From Rippkaea orientalis PCC 8801 (GTDB lineage: Bacteria; Cyanobacteriota; Cyanobacteriia; Cyanobacteriales; Microcystaceae): DNA of 64,000 nucleotides. This document shows, in pieces, positions 25,789-33,650 of the stretch; position 1 is the stretch's first letter; every line of letters starts with the position of its first letter. Where the stretch lies: NCBI RefSeq assembly GCF_000021805.1, contig NC_011726.1, forward strand, positions 3,752,097 to 3,816,096, given 5' to 3'. Both the position numbers and the translations under genes were made by a program. The notes below the pieces were generated by a model. The model searched no databases and was not told where the DNA came from. It worked only from the letters and a program-made list of their open reading frames with translations.

Positions 25789-25820
25789 ATGATAGTGTCT
25801 CTAGTTAGCTGGAGAGTTTA
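25789..25820 (-). promoter_or_regulatory. Second MerR-type promoter upstream of the secreted OB-fold gene
   Basis: Minus-strand TAAACT (25815-25820) and TATCAT (25789-25794) are separated by exactly 20 bp, and the spacer contains ACTCTCCAG...ACTAGAG, matching the operator in front of merR in 15 of 19 positions. This suggests that one regulator controls both transcription units. Confidence 0.75.
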
Positions 25821-25855
25821 GAAACTGTAATAAAAATTAATAATTAAGCAGAAGT

Positions 25856-26773
25856 TTAAAATAACATTCTAATTCCTCCTACAACTGAAAAATTATCAAC
25901 GCTTTCCCCTTCTTCTCTAGCAAATTGTTCTGTTTCTCCTACTAATCGTATCCAATTAATTCCTACATAGGGAGCGTAATTACGATTAATTTCATAGCGT
26001 AATCGTAACCCTAGTTCGATATCATTAATTCCTGAACCTATATCAAAATTTTCCACTTCTTGAGCAGCAACATTGATCTCAAATCTGGGTTGTAAAATTA
26101 ACTGTTGGGTAATTAATAATTCTTGTTCTATTTCTAATCTAGCTGACACATCTCCCTTTTCACTAATAAATAAAGCGGTATCAACTTCAAATAAATTCGG
26201 AGCTAATCCTTCAACTCCAATCACGGCAAAAGCACGACCTCGACTATCTTCTTCGCTGTAAACTCTATCATACCTCAATCCGACTTGTAAATCCCAAAAA
26301 GGAGCAATTAAAGAACCATAAAGCAGTTGAATTTCTCCTTCTCCACTTTCTTCGGATAGCTCAATTTCGCCTTCCGTTTTTAACCAAATGCGTTCATAGT
26401 CTCCTCCAACCCATCCTTGAATATCCCAAGCAAAAGCATCTGGATTACTACCTCCACGATATTCTAGTTGATCAACTAATAATAGCCAAAAAGTTTCATC
26501 ATCTTCTATCGGTGATGGCCAATCTTCTTCATAGTCTTCAGTATTATTAAGGTCTTCATCCTCCTGTTGTGCTAATTCTTGATTAACGCTTTCATCAGTG
26601 ACAAAATCTTTAGTAAAGAGATCCTTGTTATCGTTAGTAATGGGTTGATTAAAATCAAATTTTTCTAATGGCTGAATAGTTTCAGATTTGACTTTACTAA
26701 CATCTGTTAACAGATTAATTAAGAACAAAACTCCTGCCAGAAGACTAGAATAAAGTATAATTTTAGATTTCAT
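25856..26773 (-). CDS. copB: CopB-family copper resistance outer-membrane protein
   Basis: 305 residues. After a signal anchor and an acidic linker (EDEDLNNTEDYEEDWPSPIEDD-like stretch near 72-92), residues about 95-305 form alternating beta strands ending in aromatic GGIRMLF, typical of an outer-membrane barrel. The segments LLLVDQLEYRG, AWDIQGWVGGDYERIWLKTEGE and LQVGLRYD are hallmarks of the CopB/PcoB family. CopB acts with the multicopper oxidase CopA in periplasmic copper resistance. The ATG (26771-26773) directly abuts the stop of the multicopper oxidase gene, so the two are translationally linked. Confidence 0.88.
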   Translation of the reverse strand: MKSKIILYSSLLAGVLFLINLLTDVSKVKSETIQPLEKFDFNQPITNDNKDLFTKDFVTDESVNQELAQQEDEDLNNTEDYEEDWPSPIEDDETFWLLLVDQLEYRGGSNPDAFAWDIQGWVGGDYERIWLKTEGEIELSEESGEGEIQLLYGSLIAPFWDLQVGLRYDRVYSEEDSRGRAFAVIGVEGLAPNLFEVDTALFISEKGDVSARLEIEQELLITQQLILQPRFEINVAAQEVENFDIGSGINDIELGLRLRYEINRNYAPYVGINWIRLVGETEQFAREEGESVDNFSVVGGIRMLF

Positions 26774-28579
26774 TTAACTAGCCTCAACAGGACGATCAGC
26801 AATGGCAACAGTCCGAAACATTCCAACTTTCATGTGATAAAGTAGATGACAATGTAACGGCCATTTACCAGTAACATCAACGTTCACTTCAACAGACATT
26901 TTTTCAGCAGGTTTGACAACAACGGTATGTTTACGGGGTTTATAGTTCCCTGAACCGTTATCTAATTCCATCCACATCCCATGTAAGTGTATGGGATGTT
27001 CCATCATCGTTTGATTGATAAATGTTAACCGTAATCTTTCCCCTTTGTAGAAGGTAATTTCCTTTTCTTCTGAGTATTTTTTGCCATTAAATGACCACAT
27101 ATACCGTTCCATATTTCCGGTTAAATGGATTTCTATTTCTCGTTCAGGTTTGCGTTGGTCATATCCGGGTTTAATATTACGCAAATCGCTATAAACTAAA
27201 ACACGAGTTCCCGTATTTTCTAACCCGATTCCTGGTTCATTTAAGCGATTTTGTACCATCATAGGACTACCAGCATTAGCTACTCCGAAATCTTGGGAAG
27301 TATTGGGAACTGCTTCATCATTGAACATATCATGTTCCATGGTTAACTGATCTTTATCTTCGGAGGTATTATGATTCATGGAAGCGTGATCACTATGTCC
27401 TGAAGTATCATGATTCATCGTAGAATGATCAACAGTTGCGGAACTATTTTGACTCATAGAACTATGATCATTATGTCCTGACATATCATGATCCATTCCC
27501 ATATCTTTCATCGAACGGACAGGACGTTCTCGAAGTTTAGGAATAGGAGCATTCATTCCTTGACTAATCGCTAAAGTTCCACTCGCATAGCCACTACGAT
27601 CCATTGTTTCTGCAAAAATAGTATAAGCTTGCTCTTTTTTGGGTTGTACAATCACATCATAGGTTTCTGAAACTCCAATACGAAATTCATCTACGGTAAC
27701 AGGTTGAATGTTCTGTCCATCTGCTTGTACAACTGTCATTCTTAACCCAGGAATACGCACATCAAAAAAAGTCATGGCCGCAGCATTAATAAATCTGAGT
27801 CTAACTTTTTCTCCGGGTTGAAAAATTGCCGTCCAATTATCTTCAGAAACTAACCCGTTCATTAAAAAGCGATAGGTTGCACCCGTAACATCAGCAATAT
27901 CCGTGGGGTCCATTCGCATTTCTCTCCACATAGAATCTTCAAATAAATGCTCAATGGTGCGTCTTTGATTATTGTAATAAGTACTCATTTTTTTGAGATT
28001 ACCTAATACATCATGGGGGTCTTCATCAGTCCAGTCAGATAAAATGACGACATAATCTTTGTCGTATTCAAAGGGGTCAGGTTCTAAGGGATCAATAATT
28101 ATTGCACCATAGTGACCTCGTTGTTCTTGAAGGCCACTATGACTGTGATACCAATAAGTTCCACTCTGAATAACAGGAAATTCGTAGGTAAAGGTTTGAC
28201 CGGGTTTTATTCCCGCAAAACTCACCCCAGGAACTCCATCCATTTTCGACGGTAAGATGATACCGTGCCAATGAATAGAGGTGTCTTGATCTAAGTTATT
28301 GGTAACGTTAATTTTAGCGATTTGTCCTTCTTTTAATCGCAGTAAAGGAGCAGGAATGGTATTATTAACTGTTACTCCAGTGGCAGTTTTATTGCCAATT
28401 TTGAGGCTAGTTTCCTGAATCGTTAAGTCAATAACATCAGGATATTTTATCTCATCTTGAGAGGCTTTTATTTGCTTGACAGTTTTGCCGTAACTGGGAA
28501 GTAAATAATCGAATCCAATGGCTAAACCTAGTCCAGTAGTTAACCTTAAAAAGTTGCGTCTATTTAATAGATTTTTCAT
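26774..28579 (-). CDS. CopA-type multicopper oxidase, Tat substrate
   Basis: 601 residues from the ATG at 28577-28579. A twin-arginine signal is present (NRRNFLRLTTG). Copper sites are intact: HWHG and WYHSHSG in domain 1, HPIHLHG and HCHLLYHMKVGM near the C-terminus, including the type 1 Cys and axial Met. Between domains is a His/Met-rich segment with repeated DH..M.H units (about residues 345-410), typical of copper resistance CopA/PcoA, which oxidises Cu(I) in the periplasm. A GTG at 28600 would add seven residues; the ATG gives a better Tat signal. First of a two-gene unit with copB. Confidence 0.9.
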   Translation of the reverse strand: MKNLLNRRNFLRLTTGLGLAIGFDYLLPSYGKTVKQIKASQDEIKYPDVIDLTIQETSLKIGNKTATGVTVNNTIPAPLLRLKEGQIAKINVTNNLDQDTSIHWHGIILPSKMDGVPGVSFAGIKPGQTFTYEFPVIQSGTYWYHSHSGLQEQRGHYGAIIIDPLEPDPFEYDKDYVVILSDWTDEDPHDVLGNLKKMSTYYNNQRRTIEHLFEDSMWREMRMDPTDIADVTGATYRFLMNGLVSEDNWTAIFQPGEKVRLRFINAAAMTFFDVRIPGLRMTVVQADGQNIQPVTVDEFRIGVSETYDVIVQPKKEQAYTIFAETMDRSGYASGTLAISQGMNAPIPKLRERPVRSMKDMGMDHDMSGHNDHSSMSQNSSATVDHSTMNHDTSGHSDHASMNHNTSEDKDQLTMEHDMFNDEAVPNTSQDFGVANAGSPMMVQNRLNEPGIGLENTGTRVLVYSDLRNIKPGYDQRKPEREIEIHLTGNMERYMWSFNGKKYSEEKEITFYKGERLRLTFINQTMMEHPIHLHGMWMELDNGSGNYKPRKHTVVVKPAEKMSVEVNVDVTGKWPLHCHLLYHMKVGMFRTVAIADRPVEAS

Positions 28580-28653
28580 GATTTTAGCAAGATTTATCAC
28601 AAATATAAACGGTTAATAATCATCGATTAGAAAAAATTTTCCCGCAATCTTAT

Positions 28654-28857
28654 CTAAGATTTTGGTTTTTTAGGAGGATGGGAATTTTGATCATGTCTTT
28701 CATGGTCATTGCTATTACAATTACTATTAAAAGATTGCTCTAATTGAGATTTATCTGTAACGATAGTTTGAGCATTAACTGTATTAGAGATTAACTCGAT
28801 GGTCACAGTACCACTAATAACCATTGCGAAAAGAAAAGTAGATTGTAATACCTTCAT
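28654..28857 (-). CDS. Small secreted His-rich protein of the copper locus
   Basis: 67 residues with a signal peptide (about 1-29, ending VNAQ) and a short polar mature part rich in Asn, Asp and His (NSNDHERHDQNSHPPKKPKS). No known domain. It lies between the other small secreted gene and the multicopper oxidase on the same strand, 53 bp and more from each, and has a pair of ATGAAAT repeats (28909-28926) about 50 bases before its start. A metal-binding or accessory role is inferred from composition and context only. Confidence 0.55.
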   Translation of the reverse strand: MKVLQSTFLFAMVISGTVTIELISNTVNAQTIVTDKSQLEQSFNSNCNSNDHERHDQNSHPPKKPKS

Positions 28858-28908
28858 GATTATCCAAAACTTCTAAAGTTACTGACAGTTTAAGTATAAC
28901 AACACAAA

Positions 28909-28926
28909 ATGAAATCACAATGAAAT
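28909..28926 (-). promoter_or_regulatory. Candidate response-regulator site, ATGAAAT direct repeat
   Basis: ATGAAAT occurs at 28909-28915 and 28920-28926, an 11-bp period typical of OmpR-family dimer sites. The same pair with identical spacing is at 29363-29380, between the divergent secreted protein and response regulator genes. On the other strand the repeats read TTCAT, which I recall as the core of the Synechocystis CopR site; that comparison is from memory. Confidence 0.65.
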
Positions 28927-28945
28927 AAGTACAAAAAGTTAGCTT

Positions 28946-29308
28946 TTATTTTGGGGTATGATGATTATTCATTGTTCCATTTCCCGTCATCATCATGTGC
29001 ATTTTATGGACTTCTTCCATTAGATGCTCCATGTCTGACATCATTTGTTGATGTTGCTTCTGCATTTGTGTAATTTCTTCAGGGGTCATTTGCTCCATTT
29101 GTTCTTCCATTTGTTTGAGCATTTGCTGCATTTGTCCGATTAATTTTTGATGATGTTGACGCATTTGCTCAGGAGTCATGGATGCGCTGTGTTGAGCAAC
29201 TATTATAGAATTAACGGTCGAAGATTGTGCAATTACAGGAAAACTGGTTAATAATGAGGTTATTCCTAAGGCCATTGCTAAAATCACTTGATTGGTAATG
29301 CGTTTCAT
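28946..29308 (-). CDS. Secreted Met/His/Gln-rich coiled-coil protein, candidate periplasmic copper binder
   Basis: 120 residues: signal peptide (about 1-27, FPVIAQ), then a helical region made almost wholly of Gln, Met, Glu and His (TPEQMRQHHQKLIGQMQQML, then MEQMTPEEITQMQKQ, HMMMTGN). Two TPEQM/TPEEI repeats are visible. The methionine pattern resembles periplasmic Cu(I)-binding proteins and CpxP/Spy-like helical proteins, but no family could be assigned. Divergent from the response regulator gene with the ATGAAAT repeats between them, which suggests control by that regulator. Confidence 0.65.
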   Translation of the reverse strand: MKRITNQVILAMALGITSLLTSFPVIAQSSTVNSIIVAQHSASMTPEQMRQHHQKLIGQMQQMLKQMEEQMEQMTPEEITQMQKQHQQMMSDMEHLMEEVHKMHMMMTGNGTMNNHHTPK

Positions 29309-29362
29309 AAGGTTATCCTTTTGAGTTTGAGGGATCTTATCTTTAGATTATTGATCTTAAAA

Positions 29363-29380
29363 ATGAAATCAGGATGAAAT
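29363..29380. promoter_or_regulatory. Candidate response-regulator site between divergent genes
   Basis: ATGAAAT at 29363-29369 and 29374-29380, start-to-start 11 bp, as at 28909-28926. Between the two hits the surrounding bases also agree (AAAATGAAATCA). The position, in the 155-bp region between the secreted protein gene and the two-component operon, suits autoregulation. Confidence 0.65.
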
Positions 29381-29463
29381 GACACTAAGATTTTTTTAGA
29401 GACAATAATTGATTATCATAGTGATTGTAGAAGTACTCAGGGTAAGGAGATGTAATTGAAGCA

Positions 29464-30159
29464 ATGCGTATTCTGTTGGTTGAAGATGAATCCGACTTAG
29501 GAAATGCTATCAAACGCACTTTAATTCAACATAATTATATTGTCGATTGGGCACAAGATGGAAAAGAAGGGTTAGATTATTTAGAGATTGGTTTGAGTCA
29601 TTATACTTTAGGAATTTTTGATTGGTTATTACCCAAGTTATCAGGAGTTGATTTAATCCGAAAAGTTCGACAACACAAAAGCTCTTTACCGATTTTAATG
29701 CTAACCGCAAAAGACAGCGAAGAAGATAAGGTGATTGGGTTAGATGCAGGAGCAGATGATTATTTAGTTAAACCCTTTGGAATGGCAGAATTATTAGCTA
29801 GATTACGAGCTTTACAACGTCGTTCACCCCAGATTAATCCGCAGCAATTAAAAGTAGGAAATCTAACTTTAGACTACAGCACCTATACGATTTTTTGTCA
29901 AGACAAAGAGGGTGATAATCAAACAATTGCTTTGACTAATAAGGAGTTTCAATTACTAGAATATTTTCTGCATCATCCGAACCAAATTGTTACCCGTGAC
30001 CAACTGCTTTCTCAACTTTGGGAATGGGAAAGCGAGCCAATGAGTAATGTAGTTGCAGCACAAATTCGTCTTTTACGACGTAAATTAGCTCCCTATGGTG
30101 GAGATAATTGGATTGAAACTATTTATGGATTAGGTTATCGATTTATCGTTAATAGTTAA
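29464..30159 (+). CDS. OmpR-family response regulator, CopR/RppA type
   Basis: 231 residues. Receiver domain: acidic pocket VEDES, phosphoacceptor D53 in IFDWLLPKLSG, and LTAKDS plus DDYLVKPFG with the conserved Lys. A C-terminal winged-helix domain (about 130-231; LTNKEFQLLEYFL, NVVAAQIRLLRRKL, IETIYGLGYRF) completes it. The sequence is close to the cyanobacterial RppA/NrsR/CopR group that senses metals or redox state with its partner kinase. It precedes the kinase gene by 5 bp. Given the surrounding genes, copper is the best guess for the signal. Confidence 0.87.
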   Translation: MRILLVEDESDLGNAIKRTLIQHNYIVDWAQDGKEGLDYLEIGLSHYTLGIFDWLLPKLSGVDLIRKVRQHKSSLPILMLTAKDSEEDKVIGLDAGADDYLVKPFGMAELLARLRALQRRSPQINPQQLKVGNLTLDYSTYTIFCQDKEGDNQTIALTNKEFQLLEYFLHHPNQIVTRDQLLSQLWEWESEPMSNVVAAQIRLLRRKLAPYGGDNWIETIYGLGYRFIVNS

Positions 30160-30164
30160 TTTTT

Positions 30165-31529
30165 ATGAAACAAAAAAACGCTTCTTTGCTATTATTTAAA
30201 AGAACTCGATCCCGTTTAGCTAGTTCTTATATCGCGGGAATTAGTCTTGTTTTAGGATTGGTTGGATTTGGGGTTTATGAAGCGATTATTCACGCTCATC
30301 ATATAACAGTTGATAAGGAATTAAAAACCGTTGCAGGAACTCTCCATGATAGTTTAGAACCTATTTTAAATATACCTGGTCAATTAGATGATAAAGTGTT
30401 GCAATTCTTTCCTGATTTATGTTTAATTGACTCGGTGTGTACTACTGATAAAAGTCTTTCTCGTTATCGCTTGGGAGCAATTCAAAAAGGTCAATATTAT
30501 ATTCATATTTTTGATTTATCTGGTAATTTAATTGCTTTAAGTAGAATACAACCTGAAGGACTGCCACGTAAGAAACATCAAAATAAACAAGAAATATTGT
30601 ACGATAGTAACGGAATAAGATATTTACAGCAATCTTATCTTTTGCATAATCAAAGGGGGCAAAATTGGGGTTATATTCAAGTTGGGAGAAGTCTGGAAGA
30701 TTTTGATACTTATCTCAATCTTGTTGCATTAATTTTGTTATTAGGACTACCTTTAACTGTTGTCGTAATTGGAATTTCTGCTTGGATATTAACCGGTTTA
30801 GCTATGAAACCTGTTATACAATCCTATCATCAAATTCAACAATTTACAGCCGATGCCGCCCATGAATTAAGAACTCCTCTTGCTGCCATTCGTGCTACAG
30901 TAGAATCAACGCTAATGACATCAACTTTAGTTGAAGCAGAAGTAAGAAACACCTTAGAAACTTTAGCCAGACAAACCCAAAGATTGTCAACTTTAGTCGC
31001 AGATTTATTGATGTTATCTCGTTTAGATTGCCAATTAAGTACAACTTCAACCACGACTCTTAAACAAGACAAAATTTGTCTGAATGATTTAATAAGTGAT
31101 TTACTTGAAGAATTAGCTTTCTTAGCTGTGTCATCAAAGATTCTGATAAAGCTTCAAATTAATGTTAATGATTCTATAGAAATTGGGGGGGATATTGATA
31201 AAATTTATCGCTTACTATTTAATTTAGTTATCAATGCCATTCAATATACCCCAGAAGGAGGTCAAGTTACCATTATTTTAGAACAACAAAATCAATTTGC
31301 TGTGATTAAAGTACAAGATACAGGAATTGGAATTGATTCCCAAGAATTACCTCATATTTTTGAACGATTTTACCGTATTAATAAGGCACGTTCTAGGGAA
31401 AAAGGAGGTTCAGGGTTAGGATTATCCATTGCTCAAGCGATCGCGATCGCCCATCGTGGTACAATTAAAGTCAGGAGTGAAATAGGCAAAGGAAGTCTTT
31501 TTACTGTTCACTTACCTATAGGTATCTAA
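30165..31529 (+). CDS. Sensor histidine kinase, CopS/RppB type
   Basis: 454 residues. Two transmembrane helices (about 23-42 and 185-210) flank a periplasmic domain (about 45-180) containing two cysteines (DLCLIDSVC, C86 and C92) and several His near the membrane (IIHAHHITVD) that could bind metal. The HisKA phosphoacceptor is H233 in DAAHELRTPLAAIR. The ATPase domain has N-box INAIQYTPEGG, G1 DTGIGI and G2 GGSGLGLSIAQAIA. The start ATG is 5 bp after the response regulator stop. The copper-gene context suggests it controls the adjacent genes. Confidence 0.87.
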   Translation: MKQKNASLLLFKRTRSRLASSYIAGISLVLGLVGFGVYEAIIHAHHITVDKELKTVAGTLHDSLEPILNIPGQLDDKVLQFFPDLCLIDSVCTTDKSLSRYRLGAIQKGQYYIHIFDLSGNLIALSRIQPEGLPRKKHQNKQEILYDSNGIRYLQQSYLLHNQRGQNWGYIQVGRSLEDFDTYLNLVALILLLGLPLTVVVIGISAWILTGLAMKPVIQSYHQIQQFTADAAHELRTPLAAIRATVESTLMTSTLVEAEVRNTLETLARQTQRLSTLVADLLMLSRLDCQLSTTSTTTLKQDKICLNDLISDLLEELAFLAVSSKILIKLQINVNDSIEIGGDIDKIYRLLFNLVINAIQYTPEGGQVTIILEQQNQFAVIKVQDTGIGIDSQELPHIFERFYRINKARSREKGGSGLGLSIAQAIAIAHRGTIKVRSEIGKGSLFTVHLPIGI

Positions 31530-31671
31530 AGGATTTTTTTGCTCCTGATACTACCTAAATTTGAATGATTTAACGTTAGAATAAATGCTCAGGGTTAAAT
31601 TTTTGATAATAATTTATAATTTGACAATAGCATAAATCAACCCGCTCAACTTTGTTATCCAAAAGTTTTGT

Positions 31672-33543
31672 ATGATAACCTCTTTTGTTCCCTTTCATCC
31701 CATTGCTGCCATTGCTACTACTCCCCAAGCTATCGAAATACTACACCCTTTATGTCAACAAATCGGAGCGACTCTTTATCTTCAAAATACTGTCAATACA
31801 TTAGAAAATACTCAAATTTATCAAGGCTCTTTAAAAGACCATCTTAGCACTATTTGGAGTCAAAATAAAGCCTTTATTTTTTGTTTGGCAACGGGTGCAG
31901 TTGTTCGGTTAATTGCTCCTTTATTACGAGATAAATCCCATGATCCAGCAATTATTATTATTGATCAAAAGGGAGAATTTGTTATTAGTTTATGCAGTGG
32001 ACATCAAGGAAAAGCCGATCAATTAACCCAATTAATTGCCCATTTAATTAATGCCAAACCCATTATTACAGGAGCTTCTAATAGTCTAAATTTACCCGGA
32101 ATTGATGTCTTAGGTGTACCGTTTGGGTGGTGCAAAGGACAAGGAAATTGGACACAGATCAGTAGTTTAATTGCTCAGGGAAAAACCGTCCAAGTGATCC
32201 AAGAAGTGGGGTCAACACTTTGGCAAAATAATCTACCGAATAATCATCCTTTTTACTTTGGTTTTCCAGACATAAACGAGTGTATTAAACCTGAAGGACG
32301 AATTTGGATTAGTGCAACTCAACGGCGTTTTTCCGAGAAGTCTAATTACCCTAAAGTTCAATGGCATCCCCGTGTTTTGTGGGTGGGAATTGGTTGTGTT
32401 AGAGGTACATCTAAAAATCTGATTGAAAGGTCAATTCATCAAGTTTTTAAACAGTATCATTTAGCTATTGACGCTATTGCTGGAATAGCAACTATTGATC
32501 TAAAAGCTGATGAAATAGGACTCATTGAATACTGTCAAAAGCAACAGTTAACCCTTAAAACATTTTCCCCTAATGTTTTAAAAATGGTAGAAGTCCCTAA
32601 CCCCTCAGCTATCGTTGAAGAAGAAGTAGGAACCCCCAGTGTGGCCGAAGCATCCGCTATTTGTGCTGCTTTTTCTAGTGAAATTTCTGCTTCTTTGATA
32701 GTTTCTAAACAGATTATTAAGTCAGAAAATGAAGGAACCGTAACGATAGCGATCGCCCAATCTAAGGTAGAATATACTAATAGAATAGGCCAATTATATT
32801 TAGTCGGAATGGGTCCAGGAAGTTTAGATCAAATGACCCCGGCAGCAAAAACTGCTGTTAATCAAGCAGATGTTATTATTGGTTATTCTCTCTATTTAGA
32901 CTTAATTAGTCCTTTAAAACGTCCTGAACAAATTATCGAAGCTTTACCCATTACTCAAGAAAAACAAAGGGCTCTGAGGGCGATAGAATTGGCAAAATGG
33001 GGGTTAACAGTAGCGGTAATTTCTTCAGGAGATTGTGGGATTTATGGTATGGCAGGATTAGTATTAGAAGAACTACAAAAAGCTGGTTGGGATGGGACAA
33101 TACCCCAGGTAGAAGTCTTCCCAGGAATTACTGCTTTACAAGCTGCTGCTTCAAGGGTTGGTGCACCTTTAATGCACGATTTTTGTGCCATTAGTTTAAG
33201 TGATTTGTTAACCCCTTGGGAAGTGATACAAAAACGAATAGAAGCAGCAGCAATGGGAGATTTTGTGACGGCTATTTATAATCCGCGATCGCATACAAGA
33301 ACTGAACAAATTGTTTACACTCAGCAAGTTTTCTTAAAATATCGTGATCCTCAAACTCCCGTTGCTTTAGTCCGTTCTGCTTATCGAAAAGATGAGAAAA
33401 TAACGGTAACTTGTCTTCAAGAAATGCTACGCTTTACGATTGATATGTTAACCACCGTAATTATTGGTAATTCTAGCACTTATCGTCATAATAATTGGAT
33501 GATTACCCCGCGAGGATATAATCAACAGTCTGAAAAAGAATAG
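31672..33543 (+). CDS. cobJ: CbiG-CobJ fusion, cobalamin biosynthesis
   Basis: 623 residues joining two enzymes of the corrin ring pathway. Residues about 1-345 are CbiG-like (N-terminal FCLATGAVVRLIAPLL region, GASNSLNLPGIDVLGVPFGW, and VGIGCVRGTSKNLIERS), which opens the ring lactone. Residues about 372-620 are a precorrin-3B C17-methyltransferase (CobJ/CbiH; LVGMGPGSLDQMTPAAKTA, SSGDCGIYGMAG, EVFPGITALQAAASRVGAPL, AIYNPRS), a SAM-dependent ring-contraction methylase. The fusion is typical of cyanobacteria. No cobalamin riboswitch is apparent in the 142 bp upstream. Confidence 0.92.
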   Translation: MITSFVPFHPIAAIATTPQAIEILHPLCQQIGATLYLQNTVNTLENTQIYQGSLKDHLSTIWSQNKAFIFCLATGAVVRLIAPLLRDKSHDPAIIIIDQKGEFVISLCSGHQGKADQLTQLIAHLINAKPIITGASNSLNLPGIDVLGVPFGWCKGQGNWTQISSLIAQGKTVQVIQEVGSTLWQNNLPNNHPFYFGFPDINECIKPEGRIWISATQRRFSEKSNYPKVQWHPRVLWVGIGCVRGTSKNLIERSIHQVFKQYHLAIDAIAGIATIDLKADEIGLIEYCQKQQLTLKTFSPNVLKMVEVPNPSAIVEEEVGTPSVAEASAICAAFSSEISASLIVSKQIIKSENEGTVTIAIAQSKVEYTNRIGQLYLVGMGPGSLDQMTPAAKTAVNQADVIIGYSLYLDLISPLKRPEQIIEALPITQEKQRALRAIELAKWGLTVAVISSGDCGIYGMAGLVLEELQKAGWDGTIPQVEVFPGITALQAAASRVGAPLMHDFCAISLSDLLTPWEVIQKRIEAAAMGDFVTAIYNPRSHTRTEQIVYTQQVFLKYRDPQTPVALVRSAYRKDEKITVTCLQEMLRFTIDMLTTVIIGNSSTYRHNNWMITPRGYNQQSEKE

Positions 33544-33650
33544 ATAACTCATTTAAGTAAGTAGGTCGGTATAAATAAAGGTAGGGTGGGCAATGCCGAC
33601 CCTAAAGATATTGTTCGTTTAATTATGCCGACTAAACAAAAATAAATAAC

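Noticed and set aside
31530-31671. Possible cobalamin riboswitch before cobJ
   Set aside because: The short AT-rich leader lacks the B12-box-like conserved sequence.
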